Source: Mycobacterium sp. | GTDB lineage: Bacteria > Actinomycetota > Actinomycetes > Mycobacteriales > Mycobacteriaceae | NCBI GenBank assembly: GCA_025963385.1 | Contig: JAOPUT010000386.1 | Span: 1 to 32,498 of the forward strand | DNA: 32,498 nt | Reading direction: 5' to 3' | Shown: positions 7,966 through 15,015 of the stretch, piece after piece | Position numbering within the stretch: position 1 is the first letter of the stretch | Layout of the letters: each line of letters begins with the position of its first letter | Made by a program: the position numbers and the translations under genes | Notes under the pieces: generated by a model | The model's database searches: none | What the model was told of the DNA's origin: nothing | What the model saw: the letters and a program-made list of their open reading frames with translations, nothing else

Positions 7966-8586
7966 TCAGTCGTCGCCGACCGGCCGAAACAAGCCTTCGC
8001 GCAGCAGCGAGTCCACTGAGTTCTGCCACCGCTGGAGCTGGGCCGGGGTGGTCAACGGTTCGGGCAGGTGCCGATCGACGTGGGCGCGCAGGCTGACCGC
8101 ACCCAGCGCGAGCACCAATCCGTTGATGGCGGCCCACGTCAGATCGACGCCGGGTCGGGTCTCACCCCGTTCGGCGCGCAGGCGCCAACGCGCCATGCCG
8201 AGGTCCATCAGGGTGTCGAAGAGCGTGCCGCCGAGAGGACTGCCGTCGACGAGCGCGCGACCCACGTAGCCCGCGACCTCGGGTCGTTCGGCGATGATCC
8301 GGGTGATCCTGTTGCCGATGTCCTCGATCGAGTCCGCGGGAAGCTCGGGTATCGGCTGCGACATCGTCGAGATCACCATGGCCAGGACGTAGTCGTCGAC
8401 GGCTTTGATCAGGCCGCTCTTCGTCGCGAAGTGGTGCTGTACCAGCCCTAGGGAAACTCCAGCCGCTGAGGCGACCGCACGCAACGTCGTCGCCGCGGTC
8501 CCGTGGACGGCGAAGCTCGTCAGTGCTGCGCCGCGGATCCGCTCGACGGTCGAGAGTGCATCTGCGGGGGTGTTGTCGGGCTGCAT
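7966..8586 (-). CDS. TetR-family transcriptional regulator, divergent from the whiB6-like gene
   Basis: A 206-residue TetR regulator. The DNA-binding domain covers residues about 13-60: IRGAALTSFAVHGTAATTLR, then VASAAGVSLGLVQHHFATKSGLIKAV with the typical HHF-K recognition end. The remainder is a helical ligand domain ending SLLREGLFRP. ATG 8586 is taken as start; GTG 8601 in frame would add five residues, and neither has a convincing ribosome binding site. Upstream, in the gap to the divergent WhiB gene, lie two identical copies of a 16-bp palindrome at 8615-8630 and 8638-8653, an excellent operator candidate controlling both genes. It converges with the AraC gene with 7 bp between stops. 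Confidence 0.9.
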   Translation of the reverse strand: MQPDNTPADALSTVERIRGAALTSFAVHGTAATTLRAVASAAGVSLGLVQHHFATKSGLIKAVDDYVLAMVISTMSQPIPELPADSIEDIGNRITRIIAERPEVAGYVGRALVDGSPLGGTLFDTLMDLGMARWRLRAERGETRPGVDLTWAAINGLVLALGAVSLRAHVDRHLPEPLTTPAQLQRWQNSVDSLLREGLFRPVGDD

Positions 8587-8614
8587 TGCGATGGCTTCCA
8601 CTGGCCAAGGGTAG

Positions 8615-8656
8615 CAATACAGCTGTATTGTCCTGTGCAATACAGCTGTATTGTCC
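8615..8656. promoter_or_regulatory. Twin palindromic operator between tetR and the whiB6-like gene
   Basis: CAATACAGCTGTATTG is a perfect 16-bp palindrome, present at 8615-8630 and again at 8638-8653. Both copies are followed by TCC, so the repeat unit is 19 bp with a period of 23 bp, about two helical turns. Adjacent TetR dimers would bind the same face of DNA. The array fills the 99-bp gap between the divergent TetR and WhiB starts. Identity of the bound protein is inferred from position. Confidence 0.8.
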
Positions 8657-8685
8657 GGCTGGGACAGAAGCGGAGGGTCAACGCC

Positions 8686-8967
8686 ATGCATCAACGTGAA
8701 CACGGCGACACGGCGGCTTCGATGGTCATCGACGGCCCCGTGACCTTTGCGTGCGCCACCGACCCCGACCGGTGGACGACGACGCCGGACGAGGGCGCCA
8801 AGGCTCTCTGCCGCGCGTGCCCGGTCCGCTGGACGTGCGCAAGGGAAGCGTGCCAGACACCGAACGCCGAGGGCGTGTGGGCGGGAGTCTTGATCCCCGA
8901 GGCGGGTCGCGGCCGTCGGTTCGCGTTGAAGCAATTGCGATCCCTGGCCGAGCGCTACGGGAGGTAG
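8686..8967 (+). CDS. whiB6: WhiB-family iron-sulfur transcriptional regulator, WhiB6-like
   Basis: A 93-residue WhiB protein. Cys23, Cys42, Cys45 and Cys51 give the conserved C-x18-C-x2-C-x5-C set that holds a 4Fe-4S cluster, and GVWAG at 63-67 is the family turn that contacts the sigma factor. The core (CATDPDRWTTTP, LCRACP, EGVWAGV.IPE.GR, LRSLAER) resembles M. tuberculosis WhiB6 as I remember it more than other WhiB types. WhiB6 there controls ESX-1 and links to the DosR regulon through redox/NO sensing; no ESX gene is in this window. ATG 8686 follows GGAGGG at 8672-8677. The twin palindrome upstream makes regulation by the divergent TetR likely. The symbol denotes similarity, not proven orthology. 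Confidence 0.88.
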   Translation: MHQREHGDTAASMVIDGPVTFACATDPDRWTTTPDEGAKALCRACPVRWTCAREACQTPNAEGVWAGVLIPEAGRGRRFALKQLRSLAERYGR

Positions 8968-8998
8968 CTCCCCTCGGCGTAGATATCCTTTCGGCGCA

Positions 8999-10513
8999 AT
9001 GGCTGCCGCGCGGATCGACCTCATCCACGAACTGGTGGCGTCGGCGGCGGCAACCGCGCCGGACCGCAGCGCGATCATCTCCCCCGATGGCACCGGCATC
9101 ACCTTTGCCGAGTTCGACCGCCAGGTCGGTGCGGTGGCCGCATGGGTGAGTGGACGGACCCGCCGCGGAGACCGGGTGGCGGTGATCGCCGACAACAGCG
9201 CCTCCTACGCCAGGCTCTACTACGGGGTCCCCCGAAGTGGCCGCATCCTCACGCTGATCAACCAGCGCCTGAGCCCCGCCGAACAGATGAGCCAGCTGTC
9301 ATCCGCCGAGCCGAGAATCCTTCTCGGCGACGCTCGCTACCTCGCGGCGCTTCCCGACGTGACACGTGGGATCCCGGCGTTGGATCACGTCGTCGGGTTC
9401 GACGACCCGGAATGGATACGCGCAGAGCGTGATTCGGCTCGACGTGAGGAGGGCGTCGGTCCCGACGAACCCGCGTGGCTGCTGTTCACCAGCGGCTCCA
9501 CCGGAACACCGAAGGGCGTCCTGCACACGCACCGGTCCATCACCGCCGCGGTGTGGGGCACGGTCGCGGGCCGGTCGGTGCAGTCGGGCGGCGTGTACCT
9601 GCTGCCCTTTCCGATGTGTCACGTCGCGGGCTACAACATGCTGGTACACCACGCCGTGGCGTCGACGGTGGTGCCGGTGGCGGCCTTCCGGCCCGAGACG
9701 TTCGCCGCGGCGGTCAACGATTACGGGGTCACCTCGTGCTCGCTGGCCCCGACGATGCTGCACGCGCTGCTCGCGCACCTCGAGGACACCGGCACCGAGC
9801 TCCCCACGTTGCGCGACGTCGCCTACGGGTCGGCCGCGATACCCGCCGAGCTGCTTCGACGGGCACTCGCCCGTCTCGACGTCGGCTTCCATCAGGGTTA
9901 CGGCATGACGGAGACCGGCGGGAACGTCACCTTCCTCGGTCCCGCCGAGCACCGCGCGGGCGCGGCCGGGGACGCCTCCATCCTCGCCACCGCGGGTCGG
10001 CCCCACGCGGACGTGGAGGTCCGTATCGCCGACGAGGAGCACGGTGCCGGCGAAATCCTGATCCGCGGCGCCCAGGTGGCCGCCGCGTACTGGCCGGGCG
10101 ACACCCCGACGACCATCGACGGTTGGTTGGCCACCGGCGACGTCGGCCGCATCGACGACACCGGCCGACTGGTCGTGCTCGACCGGCGAAAGGACGTCAT
10201 CATCACCGGTGGCGAGAACGTGTCGTCGCGTGAGGTCGAAGACGCGCTGTCGAGCCATCCCGGCGTCGACCAGGTCGCCGTGGTCGGCGTTCCCGACGCC
10301 TACTGGGGCGAGGCCATCTGCGCCGTCGTCGTGCCGACGGCGGGACCGCATCCTTCGGCCGAGGCCCTGATCGCCCACGTCCGTGCTCATCTCGCGGGCT
10401 TCAAACGCCCACGGCACGTCCTGTTCGTGAACGCGCTTCCGCAGACCAGCAACGGCAAGGTCGTCAAGGATGCCGTTCGGCAGTACGCCAGGGCGCTGTT
10501 GCCAGCCCGCTGA
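8999..10513 (+). CDS. Acyl-CoA synthetase / AMP-dependent ligase (FadD-like)
   Basis: A 504-residue adenylate-forming enzyme that would activate a carboxylic acid to acyl-AMP and then acyl-CoA. The P-loop LLFTSGSTGTPKGVLHTH is near residue 161, the A5 motif HQGYGMTETGG near 300, the A7/A8 region WLATGDVGRID and LDRRKDVIITGGENVSSREVE near 380-415, and the closing catalytic Lys in NGKVVKDAVR near 490. Length and motifs are complete. The substrate is unknown; such enzymes in mycobacteria feed fatty, aromatic or steroid-derived acids into beta-oxidation, and the FadE pair and aldolase subunits are a few kilobases away. ATG 8999 lies 31 bp after the WhiB gene with no strong ribosome site. Confidence 0.92.
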   Translation: MAAARIDLIHELVASAAATAPDRSAIISPDGTGITFAEFDRQVGAVAAWVSGRTRRGDRVAVIADNSASYARLYYGVPRSGRILTLINQRLSPAEQMSQLSSAEPRILLGDARYLAALPDVTRGIPALDHVVGFDDPEWIRAERDSARREEGVGPDEPAWLLFTSGSTGTPKGVLHTHRSITAAVWGTVAGRSVQSGGVYLLPFPMCHVAGYNMLVHHAVASTVVPVAAFRPETFAAAVNDYGVTSCSLAPTMLHALLAHLEDTGTELPTLRDVAYGSAAIPAELLRRALARLDVGFHQGYGMTETGGNVTFLGPAEHRAGAAGDASILATAGRPHADVEVRIADEEHGAGEILIRGAQVAAAYWPGDTPTTIDGWLATGDVGRIDDTGRLVVLDRRKDVIITGGENVSSREVEDALSSHPGVDQVAVVGVPDAYWGEAICAVVVPTAGPHPSAEALIAHVRAHLAGFKRPRHVLFVNALPQTSNGKVVKDAVRQYARALLPAR

Positions 10514-10527
10514 CGCAGCCCGATTTC

Positions 10528-10544
10528 CGCGCTGTTTCAGCGCG
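10528..10544 (+). terminator. Small GC hairpin after the acyl-CoA synthetase gene
   Basis: CGCGCTG-TTT-CAGCGCG forms a 7-bp stem with a 3-base loop, 15 bp after the synthetase stop. No U-run follows, so it is at best a mycobacterial-style weak terminator. Confidence 0.4.
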
Positions 10545-10563
10545 CAGCGGAGTCTCCCGTTAC

Positions 10564-10578
10564 GCTGACCCGGTCAGC
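10564..10578. promoter_or_regulatory. Inverted repeat upstream of the methyltransferase gene
   Basis: GCTGACC-C-GGTCAGC is a perfect 7-bp inverted repeat with a one-base centre, ending 8 bp before the GGGGAGG ribosome site of the methyltransferase gene. It could be an operator or a leader hairpin; no partner regulator is evident. Confidence 0.45.
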
Positions 10579-10603
10579 TACCAAACGGGGAGGTTTGATT
10601 GCT

Positions 10604-11371
10604 ATGGCACTTCGTGGCGAAAGTTATGTGGCGGCGGCGGTGAACGCGGTCGGGGGGCGCCGATTCCGCGATCGGATCGTCCACCAGGCCGCCCAATACT
10701 GGGAATCTGCTGGGAAACCCAATTGGGAGTCGAACTCGCACTGGCGTGACGCGATGGGCGACGACGCCTGGCTTGAGGTGGGCAACGACCACTGGGCGAT
10801 CTTCTCGCAGTTTGCCAAATCCCTCGCTTCGGGCACGGATCTCGGCACGGTGCTGGAATGGGGCTGCGGCGGCGGCGCCAACGCGGTCGCCTTCGCCCCA
10901 CACGCGGAGAGGTTCGTCGGAGCCGACATCTCCGACGCGAGCCTGGTCGAATGCGAGCGACAGGTCAGAGCGACGTGCACGACCCCGGTGGAGATGCGGC
11001 GCATCGACCTGACGCACCCCGAACAGGCGGCCGAGGGCCTGACGGGGTCGTGCTCGACGTTCCTCTGCCTGTACGTGGTCGAGGTGACGAGCGGTCCCGA
11101 CGAGGTGGAGCGGATCCTGCGGATCGCCGAGCAGACCTTGATCCCGGGCGGCATCGCCTTCGTCCAGATGAAGTACCACACCGATGACCGCCGCACGCAC
11201 GGCCGACCCGGGCTGCGGTACTCCCGCAACCTTGCGTTGACGACGACCTTCGCCATCGACGAGTTCTGGGAACTGGCACGACGCTGCGGTCTGGAGCCGA
11301 AGCTGATCACCCTGGTCCCGCAGAACCGTCTCGACGTGCGCTACGCCTACTTCGCGTTGGTCAAACCGTAG
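10604..11371 (+). CDS. Class I SAM-dependent methyltransferase
   Basis: A 255-residue protein with a Rossmann-like methyltransferase core. SAM motif I is VLEWGCGGGANAVAF near residue 86, an acidic ribose-contacting residue follows in FVGADIS, and later elements include LCLYVVEVTSGPDEVERILR and LIPGGIAFVQMKY (the post-motif loop). The first 80 residues hold an aromatic-rich segment (YWESAGKPNWESNSHW) that may cap the substrate site. ATG 10604 follows GGGGAGG (10587-10593) at normal distance, whereas the upstream in-frame TTG at 10595 would touch that site. Substrate not recognised. It converges with the cyclase gene across 46 bp. Confidence 0.88.
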   Translation: MALRGESYVAAAVNAVGGRRFRDRIVHQAAQYWESAGKPNWESNSHWRDAMGDDAWLEVGNDHWAIFSQFAKSLASGTDLGTVLEWGCGGGANAVAFAPHAERFVGADISDASLVECERQVRATCTTPVEMRRIDLTHPEQAAEGLTGSCSTFLCLYVVEVTSGPDEVERILRIAEQTLIPGGIAFVQMKYHTDDRRTHGRPGLRYSRNLALTTTFAIDEFWELARRCGLEPKLITLVPQNRLDVRYAYFALVKP

Positions 11372-11417
11372 GGCCGGCAGGCACATTCCGATCTTCTGCC
11401 TCGGTCCCCGCTGAGCA

Positions 11418-12227
11418 TCAGGCATCGAGCAGCACGGGGAAGACCTCGTACGTCCCGCTGAATCCCTTGAACTCGACGACCTCCGCACCCGTCACGGTGA
11501 TGCCGTCGGCCGGCGCGATCGATTCGCGGACGACGTCGCTGATCAGGATTTCGCCTCCGTCGGCGTGACCGGCGATCCGGGCTGCCATCGCCACGTTGAG
11601 ACCGAAGAGGTCGTCACCGCGTCTCACCGACGAGCCCATGTGAATGCCCATGCGCACCTTGATGTTCTGCCAGCGATCGGGATTCCCGGCGAGCTCACGC
11701 TGCACGTCGATGCAGCAGCGCAGCGCACTGTCGGGATCGGCGAAGGCGAGCATGAAACCGTCACCCTGGTTCTTGACGACGTGACCGTGGTGGTCGTCGA
11801 CCGACGCCCTGACGAGTTGCTCGTGGCTCTGCAGCAGCTTCACCCACTCGCGATCGCCGAGCGACTCGTTGCGCTCGGTGGAGCCTTCGATGTCGGAGAA
11901 CACCACGACGACGTTTCCGTCGGCCGCCAGCCGGGCCAGGTCGGGCCGCTCGACGCTCGCCCACCCCGCCAGATCCTCGATGGAGTTGCGCACGGTGGCA
12001 CCGATTCCCTTGGTGCGCAACATCTCCGCCGTCTTCCACGTCTTCCTGATCGCGAACGGTGCGAGTCCGCGACGTCGGCGCCGGGTGCGCGGCCGCTCGT
12101 CAAGCGCGCGGTCCAGCTGGCCGCGGGTGTCGGCGAGCTTGCGCGAGGCGACCACCAGAAGCACGCCCAGGGTGATGGCGGCGGCGAGCGCGACGCCCAG
12201 CAGGATCCACGGAACGAGTTGGGTCAC
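11418..12227 (-). CDS. Membrane-anchored class III adenylate/guanylate cyclase
   Basis: A 269-residue protein with one N-terminal membrane helix (residues about 7-27), a basic juxtamembrane patch (RTRRRRRG at 47-54) and a single cyclase homology domain from about 105. Metal-binding Asp112 is in VFSDIEGST, and Asp156 plus the purine-contacting Lys152 are in VVKNQGDGF. The transition-state Arg is kept in VAMAARIAG, but the usual Asn four residues before it is replaced by Ala, a pattern seen in a group of actinobacterial cyclases. It would make cAMP as a homodimer at the membrane. GTG 12227 starts 22 bp after the formamidase stop, so it probably belongs to the FmdB-formamidase transcript. Confidence 0.9.
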   Translation of the reverse strand: MTQLVPWILLGVALAAAITLGVLLVVASRKLADTRGQLDRALDERPRTRRRRRGLAPFAIRKTWKTAEMLRTKGIGATVRNSIEDLAGWASVERPDLARLAADGNVVVVFSDIEGSTERNESLGDREWVKLLQSHEQLVRASVDDHHGHVVKNQGDGFMLAFADPDSALRCCIDVQRELAGNPDRWQNIKVRMGIHMGSSVRRGDDLFGLNVAMAARIAGHADGGEILISDVVRESIAPADGITVTGAEVVEFKGFSGTYEVFPVLLDA

Positions 12228-12249
12228 CGCGCGATGGTAGCCGTCCTGG

Positions 12250-13497
12250 CTACGACGACACGGCGCAGCTTCCGCGGTCGGCCTTGATCGGACCCGACGC
12301 CGATGGGCGCACGTCGAAGTCGAAGATCGCGGTCGGTAGATACAGCGAGCAGCAGGCGTTCGGGATGTCGACGACGCCGCTGACCCGTCCCTCGATGGGC
12401 GCCGCCCCGAGAAGCAGATACGCCTGCGCCCCCGAATAACCGAACTTCTCCAGGTACGCAACGGCGTTCATGCAGGCGTTGCGGTAGGCCACCGTGGCAT
12501 CGTTGTACAACTGGGTGTCGGTGTCGTGATCGACCCCGATGCCGATGAAGGTGATGAACTCCGAGTAACGAGGCTCGACGTTGCCCGGCATGAAGATCGG
12601 GTTCGTCGTGACCCCGTAGGTCTCCATCCCGCCCTTGATCAGGTCGACGTGGAAGTCGATGAAACCACCCATCTCGATGGCGCCACAGAAGGTGATCTCG
12701 CCGTCACCCTGGCTGAAGTGCAGGTCGCCTCCAGAGAACAGAGCGCCGGGAACGTGGACCGGATAGAAGACCCGTGAACCTCTGGTGAAGTTCTTGATGT
12801 CGTGGTTACCGCCGTTCTCCCTCGCAGGTACGGTGCGGGCGCCGTCCCGACCGATCGCCGCGAGGGTCGCGCCGGTCGCCGTGCCGCCGAGTACCGATTC
12901 CTCCAGCGGAGGCAGGGCGAGCGCCGGGATCCGATCCGGCGCCGTCTCGATGAGCGCCCGTTCCCGAGAGTTCCACCGTGCCAACAGTTCTGGGGAAGGC
13001 GCAGTACCGAAGAGGCCCGGATGCGTGATACCGGTGAACTCGACGCCAGGGATGTGGCGCGACGAGCACCTCTGGCCTGAGAAGTCCCAGATCGCCTTGT
13101 ACGCGTCGGGAAAGTAGTCGGTGAGGAAGCCACCGCCGTTGGCCTTCGCGAAGATCCCGGTGTAGCCCCAGCCCTGACCGGGAACGTCGCCGACCTCCTG
13201 CGGCACCGGTCCCAGGTCGAGGATGTCGACGACCAGGAGATCACCGGGTTCGGCGCCCTCGACGTAGATCGGTCCGGACAGCATGTGAGCGTGGGACAGG
13301 TCCACGTCGCGAACGTCGTTGGCGGAGTCGTTGTTTCCGATCTGGCCGTCCGTCCACTCGCGACACTCGACTCGGATGGACTGTCCCGGCTTGACGTGGG
13401 TCGCGGGCGGAACGTCGGGATGCCAGCGGTTGTGACCGGGCACCTGCTGGTCGCGCATCGAACGGGCCTGGTCGACGGAGAAGACGACGTCGGGCAT
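12250..13497 (-). CDS. fmdA: Formamidase/acetamidase (FmdA/AmdA family)
   Basis: A 415-residue amidase of the FmdA_AmdA family that hydrolyses formamide or short aliphatic amides to ammonia and the acid. Marks along the sequence are HPDVPP and [25 protein letters not shown] N-terminal segments, [22 protein letters not shown] near 95, [14 protein letters not shown] near 170, GGNHDIKN near 255, [21 protein letters not shown] near 280, and a cysteine-containing C-terminus. ATG 13497 follows AAGGAG 6 bases upstream. The preceding gene encodes an FmdB-type zinc ribbon protein, the classical partner of formamidase in methylotroph amide-use operons. Likely role: nitrogen acquisition from amides. Confidence 0.94.
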   Translation of the reverse strand: MPDVVFSVDQARSMRDQQVPGHNRWHPDVPPATHVKPGQSIRVECREWTDGQIGNNDSANDVRDVDLSHAHMLSGPIYVEGAEPGDLLVVDILDLGPVPQEVGDVPGQGWGYTGIFAKANGGGFLTDYFPDAYKAIWDFSGQRCSSRHIPGVEFTGITHPGLFGTAPSPELLARWNSRERALIETAPDRIPALALPPLEESVLGGTATGATLAAIGRDGARTVPARENGGNHDIKNFTRGSRVFYPVHVPGALFSGGDLHFSQGDGEITFCGAIEMGGFIDFHVDLIKGGMETYGVTTNPIFMPGNVEPRYSEFITFIGIGVDHDTDTQLYNDATVAYRNACMNAVAYLEKFGYSGAQAYLLLGAAPIEGRVSGVVDIPNACCSLYLPTAIFDFDVRPSASGPIKADRGSCAVSS

Positions 13498-13516
13498 GAC
13501 GGACTCCTTGCAGCAG

Positions 13517-13801
13517 TCAGGGGCGGGGCAACTTGGCGTGTCGGGGGTCTCGGGTGACTGGCGTCGGGCGGCGCGAACGTCCCGGCACGGAGGAGACGAC
13601 CGCTGGGTGGTCCGCACTGCGTGCACTGCCGTCGAGCGCACGCCGCAGCCGAGGATCGAGTGTCCGTAGCGCGGGTGAGCCGAACGATCGGCGGGCCTCT
13701 CGGCCGCACTCCGGGCACGCTGCGACGCCCCCGGCCTCGGCCATCGGGCGCACCAGGTCGAACACTCCGCAGGAAGTGCACTGATAACCGTATGTCGGCA
13801 A
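13517..13801 (-). CDS. fmdB: FmdB-family zinc ribbon protein
   Basis: A 94-residue small protein whose first 40 residues are the FmdB zinc ribbon: MPTYGYQCTSCG with Cys8 and Cys11, and CPECG with Cys29 and Cys32. The rest is basic and low in order (RTLDPRLRRALDGSARSADHP). FmdB was described as a regulator of formamidase expression in a methylotroph; here it sits 19 bp upstream of the formamidase gene. The start is a TTG at 13801, supported by GGAGG 8 bases upstream and by the invariant PTYGY-C beginning right after it. Confidence 0.88.
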   Translation of the reverse strand: MPTYGYQCTSCGVFDLVRPMAEAGGVAACPECGREARRSFGSPALRTLDPRLRRALDGSARSADHPAVVSSVPGRSRRPTPVTRDPRHAKLPRP

Positions 13802-13897
13802 GTCTCACACCTCCGCGACCGCTTTGGGGATCGCCTCCATTCCAGCACGCCAGGCGGGCGGCCGCATCTTCAGATCGTAACCACCTGAGACACAGGG

Positions 13898-14935
13898 CTA
13901 TTCGTGAGAGTGGTGAGCTCGCACGTGCTTGCCCTCCTTCTCCCCCGCCCGTCCGTTGGCACGGTGCTCCGTCGCACGCACCTTCATTGACTTCGGCGCC
14001 GACGCGTTCCGTTCAGACGTCCGGTGTCGCTCGGGTGTCGCTGCCGTTTGTCGCTCGGGTGTCGTTGCCGTTGCTCGCTCGGGTGTCGCTGCCGTTGCCG
14101 TCATGCCGGCCGGGGTCGCCGGGCGCGGTTGCGTGGCGGCCCGCAGATCCGCGGCGGCGGCGTTGACGGCGTCGGCGACGACGCCACCTGCCTGCGCCAC
14201 TGCCACACCCGCCGCTGAGACCCCTGCCGCCAGTGCAGCGCCGGGATCGCCGGTGTTCGCGAGTTCGGTGGCGGCGACGTTCGCCGTGTGGACCACTCCG
14301 GCCAGAAGTAGCTCACCGGCCTGGAAGGCGACGGCGTCGGTGATGCTGATCGCCGCGACCGCAGCGACCTCGAGGACGCCCTGCGCCCCTGTGGGTAGAT
14401 CCGACGGCGGAAACGTCGCGGGCTCGTCGAGGGCCTGCAGGATCTTCGTGCGTGCGGTCTCGACGGCAGGGCCGAGTTCACCGGGCCGCAGGGCGGCTTC
14501 GCCGACGTTGATCGCCTGGACCACCGCGACCTCGAGCGTCTTGCCGATCGACTTCGGTACGACGATGAAGACGTCGGGGGTGATGATGCCCGTCGTCGCG
14601 GCGTCCGCGGGAGCGGTCACCGATTCCGCGGCGGCACCGAGGGCCCTTAGCAGCGATCCGGACTGCAGGGCTCCGGCAAAGGCGATCGGCGCCTGCGCAG
14701 CGCCGAGCGGAACGGTGGTGACGAGTTGGACGATGGAGGGGCAGATCAGCGAACAGAACACCAGCTGATTGCGCAGGAATCCGAGCGGGATCGCGCCGAG
14801 GGGCACCGCATCGGCCGCCAGTCGGACCGCAGGGGCTCCGCGAGGTTCCTGCGACGGCACCGGTGGCGAAATGACGGCGGCGCCAAGGCTTGCGATGGCG
14901 ACCACCGTCGCGAACGAACGTACGGGCACACCCAT
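13898..14935 (-). CDS. Secreted Ala-rich protein with C-terminal octapeptide repeats, function unknown
   Basis: A 345-residue protein I cannot name. Residues 1-30 look like a Sec signal peptide (VRSFATVVAIASLGAAVIS, then PPVPSQ). A short cysteine pair follows in VFCSLICPS. The middle is long alanine-rich amphipathic helices (LEVAVVQAINVGEAAL, LEVAAVAAISITDAVAF), two of which look like internal repeats. Near the end come three 8-residue repeats of the form A/T-TPERxTA, then a strongly basic, His-rich tail (KVRATEHRANGRAGEKEGKHVRAHHSHE in part). ATG 14935 is preferred for its GGGGG site 5 bases upstream; ATG 14950 is an alternative. Similar unnamed secreted proteins occur in mycobacteria; a cell-envelope role is a guess. 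Confidence 0.75.
   Translation of the reverse strand: MGVPVRSFATVVAIASLGAAVISPPVPSQEPRGAPAVRLAADAVPLGAIPLGFLRNQLVFCSLICPSIVQLVTTVPLGAAQAPIAFAGALQSGSLLRALGAAAESVTAPADAATTGIITPDVFIVVPKSIGKTLEVAVVQAINVGEAALRPGELGPAVETARTKILQALDEPATFPPSDLPTGAQGVLEVAAVAAISITDAVAFQAGELLLAGVVHTANVAATELANTGDPGAALAAGVSAAGVAVAQAGGVVADAVNAAAADLRAATQPRPATPAGMTATAATPERATATTPERQTAATPERHRTSERNASAPKSMKVRATEHRANGRAGEKEGKHVRAHHSHE
14028..14099. repeat. Three 24-bp tandem repeats inside the secreted-protein gene
   Basis: CGCTCGGGTGTCG recurs at 14028, 14052 and 14076 with a 24-bp period; the remaining 11 bases of each unit vary slightly. On the minus strand each unit encodes an octapeptide containing TPER. Length keeps the frame, so copy-number change would alter the tail length only. 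Confidence 0.8.
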
Positions 14936-15015
14936 GTCGGCCCCCTTCATGGCGTGATACGGCCTATGCCAATGACCACGATCAGAAGACGCCGGGGGTT
15001 CAATTCCGAGGGTGA

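Noticed and set aside
11372..11417. GGCAG/CTGCC inverted repeat between the methyltransferase and cyclase genes as a terminator
   Set aside because: The stem is only five base pairs with a long loop; too weak to call.
14028..14099. 24-bp repeats as a CRISPR array
   Set aside because: The repeats are contiguous, without spacers, and read as an octapeptide repeat in a coding frame.
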